Below, in pieces: positions 34,901 through 52,377 of a stretch of 64,000 nt of DNA (position 1 is the first letter of the stretch; each line of letters begins with the position of its first letter). This DNA comes from Trebouxia sp. TZW2008 (taxonomy: Eukaryota > Chlorophyta > Trebouxiophyceae > Trebouxiales > Trebouxiaceae): positions 124,001 to 188,000 of the forward strand of contig BDIU01000173.1 in the NCBI GenBank assembly GCA_002118135.1. Reading direction: 5' to 3'. The position numbers and the translations under genes are program-made. Under the pieces are notes generated by a model. It was given only the letters and a program-made list of their open reading frames with translations. It was not told where the DNA came from and did no database searches.

Positions 34901-37900
34901 GTCAGAATGCGGTGATGTGGTACCTGGCGCTCGTTACATCGAGAACATCCTTACATTGAGTGTCCTTACAAAGAGAAGTTCCTGTAGCTGTGATGCTCAG
35001 TGCATGAAACTTGCAAGATGGTCAAGCAACTGCATGCCATTGCAGGCTTCTTTCCTGCCGCTCCCCCCAAGCAGAAGTCTACTCCTGCCAAGCAAGAAGC
35101 CCCCAAGTCCTACACAGTTGGTCGCCCAACATCGCCAGGTACTAACAGTACCATAGACATGCTGTATCCATTGCTGATGCCAGTGCACACCTGTTTCACT
35201 TACAGGATTGCAGCCATGTTTTCTCTGCAATACTGCAATAGGCAATGTGCCAGCTTGTGTTGCCATAATCTCGAGTGCTGCGAGACCACTCTGATTGATT
35301 CCACAAGACAACAGTCGTGATAATAATATTTACACCTTCCAGCACGTGTGCTAGGTTTGTGTGCGGCCCAGGTCCTATCCTGCCAGGCAGGCTGGTTCTG
35401 AGCGCCTTTGTAAGGACGTCTCATGTTTCACTTTTCAAAGTCAGACAACACAATGTCATTCCAGATGTTCCTAGGCTGAGGGTTTGGAAAAACAATTTTT
35501 GTACACCACAGTATGCTTGCTATTGCAGGTTTCTTTGGCAGTGCACCTCAGAGGCCAAGTAGCCCTAAAGCGAAGCAGGAAAGCCCCAAGTCCTACTCAC
35601 AAGGCCGTCCTGCATCGCCAGGTAAAATGTCAATTTCTGCTATGGCTCCACAGCTGGGCATGTTTGTTGATTGCTGGGTACATAATACTTGCGGTTGGGA
35701 TTTTGCAGCTTGAACTTTCATGCACTGCCCCTGTGTACCAGTCTTCAAGGGACTGACTTTGTTTTGTGTTTTCAGGCTTCTTTGGCAGTGCTCCTTCCCG
35801 GCCGAAGACTCCTGCTCCAAAGCAGGACAGCAGCAACTCATACTCACAAGGTCGCCCTGCATCACCGGGTAAACATACTGATGTTGGCCTTGTTTTGCCT
35901 TTGCAGGGTCCAGTCAGCAAGTGCTGCACCTTGAGCATTTATGTGTTGAACTGCTGTTTGAAAAGTACATAGAGCGCCCCTTGCAGTTGTGAGAACCATG
36001 CGATTGGTGAACTTACAGATTGAACTTCCTTTTGCTCCACATTGCTTTGGCTTGTGCTTTCAACAGCAAATTTTGCCCTTGGCACAACCAGACAACCCGT
36101 GTAAGCCATTTTCTCTGCAGGCTTCTTTCCCAGTGCCCCTGCGAGGCAAGAAAGCACCTCCTCTAGGCAGGACAGCTCCAAATCCTATTCAGCAGGCCGT
36201 CCTGCTTCCAAAGGTAAATGGGACATTTCTGTGCCCTGTGCTGCAAGTGAGTCTTGGTGCGCTGCCAAGCTTAGTTACCCTCCTTTTTTATGATGTAGCC
36301 CTGAGTAGAGTCCTTTACTTCTCCATTTCTATGATGTGGCCCTGAATAGAGCCCTTTGCTTCTCCTTTCTAAGATGTGGCCCTGAATAGAGCCCTTTGCT
36401 TCTTCAGGCTTCTTTCCTGCTGCCCCTCCCAGGCAAGAAAGCACTTCCGCCAAACGTGAGACCCCCAAGTCCTACTCAGCAGGCCGGCCTGCTTCAAAAG
36501 GTACTCAAGTCTGCTTCATGAGCATTCATGACGCCGTCAGTCCATTTGTACAGGCGTAAGTCATTGCTTGCTAGCAATGAGAGTTGTAGTTGTAAGCAGT
36601 CACACTGTTGACTGCAATCAGCATCCTGCTTTCTCTTGAGATCTGTTGATGAGCTGTTGACTTGCAACTCTTTCTCAAGCTTGACTTGAGGATCACAGTG
36701 ACTTCTTCCTGTAGGGGCGCTAAATGGAAGGACAATTTTAATGTAAGGACAACGCAATTGGAGACCAGTCACTGCTTTCTGACTGCATTGGCACCTCTGA
36801 GCAAGGACAATTGGATATGAGGACAATGTTCTTTGGAACCAAAGCAGTCATTACAAAGACAACTCACTGTACAAGCATTCTGCTACTGCAGGCTTCTTTC
36901 CCAGTGCCCCTCCTAGGCATGAGAGTACCTCACCCAAGCAGGAGAGCCCGAAGTCATATTCACAAGACCGCCCTGCATCGCAAGGTGACTGTCCTTCACA
37001 ACGTGGGCTCTGTGTATTGGCTGAAATGCATTGGCAAGCCTCAGCTGATCGTCCTTCTCACCTCCTGTCATTGCTTGAAAGGGGCTGTTACGATATTGGT
37101 TATCGTCTGCATCTCATTCTCAGCATGTGCACTTTGACTGCTATTTGTTGTGGCAGGTTTCTTTGGCAGTGCTCCCTCTAGGCCAAACAGCCCTCCACCC
37201 AAGCAGGAAAGCAGCAAGTCATACTCACGAGGCCGTCCTGCATCCCCAGGTATGTTGTGATCATCATCAGTGTGGGCTGTTGTAAACTCTGGATGTAAGA
37301 ACACTGGTTGTAAGGACATTCTCGATGTAAGGACAATGCAACTGGGAATCAGGCACTGTATTCTGACTACAGTGGTATTTCTGAGTAAGGACAATTCAAT
37401 GTAGGGACATTTTGCTTGGTAGCCAATGCAGTCGTGATATCAAAAGATCACTATACCATGTTGTTGTCAAATTGCATCAATTGAATGCTGTCACTTTAGC
37501 ACCTACATGTTGCACCTCTGCCTGCACATTACTGCTGTTTCACCACTCCTTATCCTAATGTGGGGTTCTTGACCGCAACTCCAATTTGCAGGCTTCTTCA
37601 ACAGTAGTCCACCTGAGAGGGAGAACAATCCTCCCAAGCAGGAAAGCCGCCCATCGTACTCACGGGGGCGCCCTGCATCACCAGGTGAATATGTTGTGAG
37701 CATCATCAGTATGGGTTGTTACCATGTTGCTGTCAAATTGCATCTACTGAATGCTGTCATGTGATCATCATCAGTGTGGGCTGTTGACATGTTTCTGTCA
37801 AATTGCATCTACTGAAGGCTGTCATGTGATGATCATCAACAGTGTGGGTTGTTGCCAATGTTCTGTCAAATTGCATCATCTGAATGCTGTAACATTAGCA

Positions 37901-40900
37901 CCTCAATGTTGGACCTCCTGCAAAAAGCTGCTATTTCACCGCTCTTCATGCTTATGTGGGGTTACTGACCGCAACTTCAATTTGCAGGCTTCTTCAACAG
38001 CAGTCCACCTGAGAGGGAAAATAGTCCTCCCAAGCCCGAAAGCCGCCCGTCCTACTCACGGGGCCGCCCTGCATCACCAGGTTCGTGCTACTGTTTGCAG
38101 CTGTTGTGCAAGTGAACCTGACGTGATCATCATGGTGAAGCTGCTGCTGATTGCCACACCTAGCTGAGCGCTAGCAGCAAGCTCTTTGTCTTCCCCGATT
38201 GATCCATCCATCTGGAGCCAATCTGCTCCTGTCAGACTCGTGAAAGGTGGAGCCTTTTGTTTGATTTTGAGGGCTCAGCCTAACATGCCTTTTTTCAAGC
38301 TTCCTCCAGAGCAAGCTGTCATGCCTGCATGCGCTGGCATGGTATAGTGCTGCCTTCTGTGTAGGTACACACCAAAAAACCTGCAACAACCACAGTAATC
38401 TCTCAATATAGCGACTGAATTGGTCACCAAGAAGAATGTCCTTACATTGAATTGTCCTTACTCAAACGTACCACCGCAGTCAGAGTGCAATGCTTTGTTC
38501 CCAGTTGCATTGTCCTTACATCGAGAATGTCCTTATAATGAGTGTCCTTATATCAGGAGATTACTGTACCTGTAACACACCTACAGCCATCATGCAGTGA
38601 TAACCCCTTACTTCTGTTTGTCAAAAACCAGCTGTTGTCATGGTAGTGCTGTTTGGGCACTGCATGTGCTTCGAAGCCTGACAACCGTGTAAATCTGTTG
38701 CCTGCATGTCCAGTCTGCTTGCATGCGCTCTGTCAGCATGTGTGGAGCTGTTGCCTGCTGCTCAAGCCAGTAAATATTTGGAAAGTAGAATGGACACCTA
38801 CTGAAAAGCTGGAGAGAAACTCTAATCTGCAGGACTTTCAAAGTGTTTGCAGACGCTTGACAGCTTTGTTCCATGAGTCTTATTGTTGCAGGCTTCTTTG
38901 ATAGCGCTCCTCTCAGGGTAAAAACTTTTCCATTATGTAGAGCTTGGACAAAGTTTGCAAACGCTTGACAGCTCCATTCAATGAGTCTTAATGTTGTAGG
39001 CTTCTTTGATAGCGCTCCTCCTAAGAGAGATAGCAGCCCGCCCAAGCAGGAGAGCAGCCAATCCTATTCACATGACCGGCCTGCATCGCCAGGTGACTTG
39101 CCCTGCAATATCAGAACATGGTCGTTCATTCATTCATTCATTTTAAAAGTGGGCTAGGCAGGCTCAGCAGGCCCAACTAGGTACGTACAGAAGCAGTCAA
39201 GTGTCTCCAACCAGTTCAATCATGTGCTAACCTAAACCAATTATATTGGACATGAAGGGCGGAGATGTTCTTGTACACAGTTGACTGCCAAGTATCTCTG
39301 GGTTTACCCTTGGCCTGAGTGCCTGATAACTGCCCAAAAATGCACTGGTAAGGCAGTCTGCCCTGCGACATCCGCGTTGTGTGACCAAGCAATCTAAGCC
39401 TCCTATGGGCAATAACCTGATTAAGGCTAGGCAGCTTGCAAAGGGTCCTGATGCTGTGAAAGGGTCCTGATGCTGACAAGCAGTTTCTCGTGCTGGGATT
39501 GGAGCTTTATTGAAGCAGTCTAGCGTTTCACACTGACACTCTACATTCATCCAGGACATAGGCACAGCAAGCCCGGTGCCACCTGTGTCCGATTAGATTT
39601 GATTTGCTTTGACATTGTGTGTATGACCCCCTGCTGGGTCCCTAGGACAGAAAATGCAACTGATTGAACGAACCACCCCTAGCCGTCCCTGTTCTTCCTG
39701 TCTGCTGTCATGACTAAAGAGACATCACTGCAGTGTCGCAACAAGAGTTCTTGTACTTTCAAGCTTCACGCCACTCATGCCATTCATCCCAGTCCTCGCA
39801 GATCTGTTCCACCAACTCTGTATTGTTGAAAGAGCTTGCAATTGTTGTTGTTGTTTTTTGTTGTCACTAGAGCTTGCACAATCTGTCAAAGTGTCGTGGA
39901 ATAGCTTTACTTTCAGCGTTCTAGCATCACCCCAGCCGAGCCCGACTTGTTTTTCAAGCAAACTTATTGTTGTTACAGGCTTCTTTGGCAGTGCGCCTTC
40001 TAGAAGAGAAAGCGCTCCTCCCAAGCAGCAGAGCTCAAACTCTTACTCCGGTGGACGCCCTGCATCACCGGGTATGTTACTCATCACTGTGGAATCAGTC
40101 AACTTAGTCATTCATTCTAAATGTGTGCTGAACTGGCTCAGCAGGCCCAGCTAGGTACATACTGGAGCAATCAATTGTTTCCAACCAGTTGGTCCTGTGC
40201 CGTCCTAAATCACTTGTACTGTGGTATCAGTATGTGCATCAATTGCGGATAAATTTTGCAGATCCTGGCTGCTTCTGACATCAGCACGTGCATGCACAAG
40301 TCCTCCTTTCCAGATGCTGGACAGCTGTACATTGTCAGCTTTCTGCTGCAGAGATCCGCATGAGCTTGTGCATTCGTGCATCAGAGCATCTCAAGTATCA
40401 GAAACTGCAGAATGCTTCTGTGGTCATTTGGCTGTAAGACAGGCTTGGGATTGACAATGTATCAACTGTTTGGATGTATCAGTTGACAGACGTTACTTGT
40501 GCCACACAAATCTAGCACTCTTGCTGGAGAGTGTAGTAGTTATTACTATTATTACAGGCTTGGGGTGACAATGTATCAATGTGATTGCTGCTGCAGGGTT
40601 CTTTGATACGGCCCCTGCCAGGCAAGAAAGCTCTCCTAACAAGTCAGATGGACGCATGTCCTACTCGTCACGCCGCGCTGCGACGTCAGGCGCAACCTCA
40701 GGCGCAGGTAACATTGCTGTCACGTTAGTACAACTCACAATGGCCACTCATAATTAGCTGAGATGCACTTCAATTTCCTCAGGCGCCAAAAGCGATTCTG
40801 TGTGTTGTCGTCGCTTGACTGCTTCTGACATTTTGATCTGTGAAAAGCTTCTATGTGTGCACAAGACTTCTGGTTAATCCTTTGCATTGCCCAATATGCA

Positions 40901-43127
40901 GGCTTCTTTCCTCCTAGGCATGACAACAATTCTGGCAAGGAAGACTCAGGTCGCTCTTCATCAGGCGGTAAGTCAGTCACCACAGCAATGTGCCATTGTC
41001 CTCTTCAGTGTTCAAATTGTTCTGTGGTGGTTCAGCTTGTGTACATGTGTACAGACTGGGCTCGTCAAAGACAGTCGCTTGCTGAGTGTACATACCTAGC
41101 AAGGCCTTTAGGTCCAACTAGCATGCCATTTAACAGGTGATAGGTAGCCGTTTGAACCTATTCCTACCTTGCGTTTGTTTCAAACTTGAGTGCAGGCCTT
41201 TTTTCTCAGCCTTGCTTTGGGTCTTCATGGCCATCTTCATGTCTTGTGTCACAGCTGTGTGACAGCTAGAAGCCTCTGAACAGAAAGACATCGTGGCATA
41301 TCTGTTGCTGCACTAGCCTTGCACATCCTGCTTACCCAGGCCGCACCCCTCAAGGTGATTGCTCTTTTGAGAGACTTGCACACTGACCATTGAGGCGCTG
41401 TGCGTTCTGAGCTAGACTCGATGTTGACATTGTCGAGGGTTGCAAGCAAGGCTGTGCTGCAGGTTTCTTTGGCAGTGCCCCTCCTAGGCCAAACAGCCCT
41501 CCTCCCAGGCAGGAGAGCCCCAGGTCTTATTCAGCTGGCCGCCCTGCCTCACCAGGTCAGTTGGCCATCATTCAGTCACTAGCCTTGCTCCCACCTACTG
41601 TCAAAACTTAGCTGTTGTCATTGTGGTACGAACACCAAAGACGGTTTATTTAAGTAAATATTCTCCCGTGGCCACCATTTTGGATTTTTGAACGGACGTT
41701 GGGTATGAACAATGGAATATGATAAATTAGGTACTCGTTTACTGCCTCAGCATGAAGCTGGCTGCCATATCTCACAAGGTGATGCTGAATGCATCATTAT
41801 TATGTACGGTGTCCTGTCTTTGTCAAATTGTACTGTTCAACTGCTGTTCACTGAGCATCAATGCATCAACCTGTTGTTTGCAACAGTGTCGTCCCGCCCT
41901 TATTGACAAACTTATGCCCTGCCTAATCAAATGCTCTTTCATGTACAGTAAAGTCTTGTTGTAAGGACGCTCAATGTAAGGACAATCTCGATGTAAGGAC
42001 CCCGCCCTTGGTGACCAATCATTGCGTTCTGACTGCAGTGACCCCTCTGAGTAAGGACATTTTGGTGTAAGGACAAATTTGGTGGTGACCAAGGCAGTCG
42101 TTACAAAGAGAGTTTATTGTAGCATTGATGCGCTCTGCCCAGTACTCTTATCATTCTGACGCTGACTGACCTCATGTGCTCGCTTGCACAGCACAACTGA
42201 ATCAAGCCTGACATCCTGCATGCTGCATCTGTTCTGCTACTTCTGGCAACCACAGATGTCAGTCATGGTTGCAGGCTTCTTTCCAAGTGCTCCTCAGAGG
42301 CAAGAGAGCAACAGCGGCAAGCAGGACAGCCCCAGGTCTTACTCATCTGGCGGGTCTGCATCATCAGGTGATTGATTCAATCCATTTCTGGATCAAGATG
42401 GCAGATCATCCTGCCAGACCATCTCTCATCTCTCACTGCATATCATGGCCTTTCACATTTGGAATAACACGCATGTATGAGACACAAAGGTCGCACGGAC
42501 ATGAGAGAGTCTGCAGCACCATTCACACCTGAGCTGATGCATATGCTGCACACTTCCACACGTATTATAGTCATCAAAGTCGACTCTGCTGACAAGCTTG
42601 TGTGTCGGCTGTGCATCTTTGCTGGGCTGCCTCTGCTCACAAAAACTCCCATTATGACGCCTCATGGCCTGGGGTTTTCTCCCTTTTCAGCTGTGACAAA
42701 GGCATTGCCCGTGCAGGCTTTTTTGCCAATGCCAGCGCCCGACACACAAGTCAGCCTGCTGACCTGACAGATTCTGACATTGAAATGCGTGAGAGGCTTC
42801 GCTCCATGACTCCTGAAGAACTTGAGTCATTGAAGGCAAGTCTTTTGGACTGCATGTGCATTCCAGCAGTAACTGCAGATATTGCAGCAGCAAACAAGCG
42901 TCTTCTTCTGAACATTCTCATGCAGAGTTTGAGCATATCATTCATGATGAATCCTGGCAGTTGGTTCTTGTATGAATGGCTGCTGTATCTCTGTTGCCTA
43001 TAACACATGATATTGCTTTGTTCAGGTGAGTGATCTGAAAGAGATTTGCAGACAGGAGCAGCTAGCAGGCTTTTCCAAACTCAACAAGAGCGAACTGATC
43101 AGCTTGTTGCAAGATCAGTACAGATGA
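31922..43127 (+). CDS. CBM20 starch-binding protein with tandem-exon repeat array and SAP-like C terminus
   Basis: From the first secure exon the protein has 741 residues, plus an unresolved N terminus. Exons 31922-32167, 32422-32484 and 32740-32956 give a cleavage-site-like stretch (RARRVLQAATAVG) and a CBM20-type fold: ITVKQCELAFGDTVKVVGES, LFGSWD, WVAKLEVPPGDCIFK, VNGSGEAHWEGGDNRTI. Then 16 exons each encode one module of the form GFFGSAPxRPxS, a P/K/Q/E linker, SYSxGRPASP: 34416-34508, 35046-35138, 35529-35621, 35776-35868, 36121-36213, 36408-36500, 36892-36984, 37157-37249, 37592-37684, 37988-38080, 39000-39092, 39979-40071, 40597-40707, 40902-40967, 41463-41555 and 42275-42367. Exons 42717-42835 and 43026-43127 end the protein with an acidic helix and a SAP/Rho-N-like motif (DLKEICRQEQLAGFSKLNK). 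The last intron uses a GC donor. The middle is predicted disordered and basic. The role is inferred: starch- or pyrenoid-associated scaffold. Confidence 0.85.
33003..33100 (+). repeat. Dispersed repeat family C
   Basis: Copy with aagcctgcctggcaagatga at its start and acacctagcagtatatgctg further on, in intron 3 of the CBM20 gene. Confidence 0.6.
33198..33599. repeat. Large inverted repeat (hairpin) in CBM20 intron 3
   Basis: Left arm ~33198-33386 and right arm ~33399-33599 are reverse complements at roughly 80 percent identity by eye, around a ~12-nt loop; ggaggcagctg and cagctgcctcc flank the loop exactly. Each arm reads like a gene fragment: left arm (+) has GSSAAAGSDGSNLPQFGQAP, right arm (-) has AGSGGNNSPQFGQAPKGY and QAVASTL. 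Transcribed with the host intron it would fold into one long hairpin. Confidence 0.9.
34250..34350 (+). pseudogene. Decayed repeat-module exon
   Basis: Starts cgcagggttctttggcagcg and reads GFFGSAPPRLKSSP, then loses the second half of the module and its donor. Its first half closely matches the intact exon at 34416. Confidence 0.85.
34565..34680 (+). mobile_element. Non-LTR retroelement 3' tail (family D)
   Basis: Reads ggttggagacaatcgattgc, gtacctagctgggcctgctg, then a gaaatgaa tail. It is the same 3' end seen at 39120 and 55130, in an intron of the CBM20 gene. Confidence 0.6.
34805..34990 (-). mobile_element. MITE-like repeat family A
   Basis: Reverse-orientation copy with ctttgtaacaactgctttgg, gtcttactcagaggtgctgc and tcgagaacatccttacattg, within a CBM20-gene intron. 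Confidence 0.6.
35320..35405 (-). repeat. Dispersed repeat family C
   Basis: Reverse copy containing gtgtgctaggtttgtgtgcg and cctgccaggcaggctggttc, in a CBM20-gene intron. Confidence 0.6.
36285..36407 (+). repeat. Tandem repeat of intron end before module exon 36408
   Basis: Three ~39-bp direct repeats (atgatgtagccctgagtaga / atgatgtggccctgaataga / aagatgtggccctgaataga) form the polypyrimidine-rich end of the intron, just before the exon at 36408. Confidence 0.85.
36725..36875 (+). mobile_element. MITE-like repeat family A
   Basis: Carries aatgtaaggacaacgcaatt, tctgactgcattggcacctc and gcagtcattacaaagacaac, then the start of the tail ...actgtac. Confidence 0.6.
37290..37455 (+). mobile_element. 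MITE-like repeat family A
   Basis: Carries tgtaaggacattctcgatgt, tctgactacagtgg, tctgagtaaggacaattcaa and gcagtcgtgatatc near its end, then atcactatacc. Confidence 0.6.
37685..37890 (+). repeat. Tandem repeats in the intron between module exons
   Basis: Three to four ~60-bp direct repeats of gatcatcatcagtgtgggct with ttctgtcaaattgcatc. The intron ends upstream of the exons at 37592 and 37988 also match each other (tgtggggtt, gaccgcaact, aatttgcag), so intron and exon were duplicated together. Confidence 0.85.
38390..38570 (-). mobile_element. MITE-like repeat family A
   Basis: Reverse copy with acagtaatctctc at one end and gagattactgtacc at the other: short imperfect terminal inverted repeats. 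Inside are aatgtccttacattgaattg and gtccttacatcgagaatgtc. Confidence 0.7.
38880..38935 (+). pseudogene. Decayed repeat-module exon start
   Basis: Reads ttgttgcaggcttctttgat and AGFFDSAPLR, then diverges. It closely matches the start of the intact exon at 39000, whose upstream intron (acgcttgacagct...atgagtctta) is duplicated with it. Confidence 0.85.
39120..39570 (-). mobile_element. 5'-truncated non-LTR retrotransposon (family D)
   Basis: Minus-strand relic of a LINE-type element inside a CBM20-gene intron. An open stretch (39216-39479) carries the RRLRLLGHTTRMSQGRLPYQ motif common near the C terminus of non-LTR reverse-transcriptase proteins, followed by KGKPRDTWQS. The element ends in a short (AATG)n tail at 39131-39142 (minus strand). 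Only the 3' end is present. Confidence 0.75.
40105..40215 (-). mobile_element. Non-LTR retroelement 3' tail (family D)
   Basis: Shares ggctcagcaggcccagctag and ccaaccagtt with the copies at 39120 and 55380, in a CBM20-gene intron. Confidence 0.55.
41945..42121 (+). mobile_element. MITE-like repeat family A, best copy
   Basis: Begins tacagtaaagtcttgttgta and ends cgttacaaagagagtttatt-gta. The two ends are imperfect inverted repeats of ~25 bp. Internally: tctgactgcagtgacccctc and gagtaaggacattttggtgt. No coding capacity, so a non-autonomous DNA element is likely. Confidence 0.72.
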
Positions 43128-44096
43128 CACTTTCATTTGCTGGAGCAGTTGCATGCTTACAAATTGTTTCTTATAAGTCAGATGCACCTTCAGATGCACT
43201 CCTGTCCATCTGTGATGCTTATTCAGAAGCGCACAGAGCACGAGAAGCATTTTCTTTGTCTGCATCTCTCGCGCTTCACTGCAGTCTGCCTAGTGGGCAA
43301 GGTGTTACTTACAATATGACAATGGCTGAGAAAGTCTTTGTACTGTACATTTGCATCATCTGAGAGCATGTCAATGGACGTGATTGCAGCCTGCTATGGA
43401 ACGACTGTTGCACACCTTTATTGCACATGTGCATACACAAGTTGGATTGACATGAGACATGCTTGAGCGTGCGACAAGTGTAATGCAACCGTGTTCATTG
43501 CTCATTGGCTACGGCCTCCAATTCGCATACCATGCAAATGGAGTGAAAGCTGACGTCATGTCGCAAGTACGAATGATGTGCATTCCGCGTTTGCTGCCAC
43601 TTGTTGCTCAAATGCGCTCTGATCCTCGACGAATTACTCAACATGCACACGTCATGACTACTGAGCTGGGGTGCTGGCAGGTAAACTCTTAACAAGTCTT
43701 GTCAAGTCTGAGCAACGTATGCATGATCAGATTCACTCGGCCGCAGGCTGTTGACTGACCTCACACTTTGCTTACATGCTGTACTTCATGCTGCTCACGC
43801 TATTTTGCAGTCATGCTTGTGCAATGGTCGTGACTCTACACATTATCCGTTTTAACACAGCTACATCTTGGTGATTGTAATCTTTGAACACTACAAATTA
43901 CAGCTCAATCCCTGCAGCCATACAATGCATGCATACACTAAATAAGCAACGTCCAGCAGGATCTTAAACGCTTCATCCATTACAGAATCTTTTATTTGCT
44001 CCCATGCTACTTGATCTTGATTTTGGGCTGCCAGTTGAAACATAGGCTCCTCTTATGACGCCTAACGGCGTAGACTTTTCTATTTCTTTTGCCTCC
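43128..44096. other. Convergent intergenic region CBM20 gene / cysteine synthase
   Basis: Nearly 1 kb with both 3' UTRs, including the hairpin motif at 44058. No gene supported. Confidence 0.5.
44058..44071. repeat. Short hairpin motif, 3' flank of cysteine synthase gene
   Basis: ACGCC-TAAC-GGCGT in the same block as at 9078 (ttatgacgcctaacggcg then tagacttttct). It lies 26-39 bp past the stop codon of the minus-strand gene, within its likely 3' UTR. Confidence 0.7.
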
Positions 44097-50413
<6,317 letters not shown>

Positions 50414-50947
50414 ACACTCATTGGCCTCTGGGCGAACGATCGCGAATGCTACTCATTGCACGTGCGTTGTATCATAGGTGCACCGCAGATCATGGACGTT
50501 TCATCTTCTTTCTTGTCAGGCACTTTTGCTTTTGCTTTGCTTGCGAAGTTTGCGTCCTGCTTCAAGGAGTTATAACATTTTCAGCGAGAGACTGAAGGCC
50601 TTTCCGGTATCGCGAAAGCGAACGACCAGGCATGTGCGAAAGCTTCCTGTCCTCATCTGCCTATTTGAACTGTTAAATCGCCTGACCGATAAAATCATAA
50701 ATAGCGTAGCGGTTGCCAAAACAAGCTAAATGGCCTGAGGCCTCACTCACAGAGGGCCACATCATAATCAAGCTGATTTCCACATTGTAGGGTCTTCATG
50801 AATGTGCTATATGTGGCATATATGGATTAAGATGATGCAACGAACATTGTTTGAACTCTTTGAGATCAGATCTCGCACAGGTGGAACAGCACAGCTCAAG
50901 CAGTCGATGAAGACAAGGAACGGCTCAAACAATCGAATCAACAATGA
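50414..50947. promoter_or_regulatory. Tandem intergenic: cysteine synthase promoter / upstream gene 3' UTR
   Basis: 534 bp between the cysteine synthase start (-) and the stop of the next minus-strand gene. No clear core promoter element or gene seen. Confidence 0.4.
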
Positions 50948-52377
50948 CTAGGTGAACTTCTTGAGGAATGCGCGTTGCTCTTCTGCCTCAGGAAGCAGCT
51001 TGGCAGCTAGGCTAGTTGTCTGCTTTGGAAACTCGCTACGCTTTGAGATGGCCTCAAGAGCTGCAACTGAGTCATTGGAGTTGTTGAAGATCACTGCCAC
51101 AATGGCCTTATCGCCAGCCAGGCTGCCAAGCTTGACTTTGTTTGCATTTGCAGAGGTAGAGATAGTTGTCTCCTTCTCGGGGGGAGCATCAGACAAAGCT
51201 GCACAGCACAGAATAACTTGAGACAGAATCCTTGAAAGGCATTTTATTGCTTTTGTATGCACTTAGCTGGGTCATGAAAGCTCACTAGAACACATGCGCA
51301 CAAACACTTGCAGAGCGCAAATCTGACAGCACCCCCCTGCCCCCCAAAAGGCTGTATGTTTCAGCATCGGTGGGTTTTATTGTCTCCGTCTTTAGAGGAG
51401 TGTTGGACAAAGCTGGGCAGCACAAAATGACTCCTGACAGTGTTGTTTGAAGGCATGTGATTGCCTTCCGCGCACAAAAACTTTGTACGCCATTAGGCAC
51501 CATGATGGGAGGCTCTATCAGTAGAGGTAGCCCAAGATTGCATGCAGCTAGCTAGGTTATGAACTTTTACTGAAACGCATGAGCACAGGCATTGCCAGAT
51601 GCAAATTTGGATAACAAGAGAAAAACTTGTCTGTCCACAAATCTTTCAGGAATGCATAGGTGCTCATCCACTTTACCAAGGTGCAACGAAGATGAGCACG
51701 TCAAAAGGGAAAAATCTGCAGTGACTGGGACATTATTTCATGTCAGCGCATGCCCATTGCCGTTGGCATTCATCATGCAATGTATTGGTATGCAGTGCAT
51801 TGATATGCGACACATGATTGGCTGAGGTAGCCAAGCATTAGGAATCAGGTTCACCTCTCCACTGGTCAATTTGGCTATCAGCCTGGCTGGCAAACTTCTT
51901 CAGACCTTGCTTCAGGTCTGCATCGCTGACCTTCTCTGCAGCCTGACCGTAAGCAGCGTGGCAGTCGTGGGCCAGCTGCAGCAAGCCTAAGACGGCCTCC
52001 TCGTTGGTCTTCGACTTGGGAATCTGTGTCAAGACTGGCACTGCAAAAGCCACACATGTCTTTTGCTCGCATCTGGAACGAGACCGCTGCAAAGTCAACG
52101 AAGGAAGCAATCTGCCAATGCATGCATACCCTCTGGCGCAGGCTATCGACGCTACTTTATACGGAGTCTTGCGGATGCAGCGACGGCGCAGCTTACCTGA
52201 GACCATGGCAATCAGGCGCGAAGGTGCTGTGCTGCGCTTGCGCGACCAGCCGGTTAACAACGCAGGTCTTGATGGGATGTTGTGGGACTTGAATGGGGTG
52301 GGCAGGGCTCTTGTTACCGAGCGACTGGCGGAGCTAAGGCGTGTTTGGGAAAGCGACGCGGAGAGTGCGGATGCCAT
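50948..52377 (-). CDS. Small plastid-targeted helical protein (ferritin-like, DUF2383-like)
   Basis: Exons 52197-52377, 51855-52040 and 50948-51198; 205 residues, phases agree. The first exon is a typical transit peptide (MASALSASLSQTRLSSASRS...). The second gives a helical stretch, GLLQLAHDCHAAYGQAAEKV followed by DADLKQGLKKFASQADSQID, with the spacing of DUF2383/ferritin-like four-helix proteins. The third adds an unmatched Ala/Ser/Lys-rich region ending RAFLKKFT. An alternative start at 52428 would lengthen the leader. No metal-ligand set is obvious, so function is not assigned. Intron 2 carries a decayed copy of exon 3's start. Confidence 0.65.
51330..51440 (-). repeat. Decayed copy of exon 3 start of the ferritin-like gene
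   Basis: Reads tgtgctgcccag then ALSNTPLKTETIKPTDAE on the minus strand, mirroring ALSDAPPEKETTISTSAN of the true exon, then diverges. Confidence 0.85.

Noticed and set aside
2735..43127. A starch-metabolism gene cluster (AGPase, glucokinase, CBM20)
   Set aside because: Genes are on both strands, separated by unrelated genes and lack shared regulatory sequence; proximity alone is weak.
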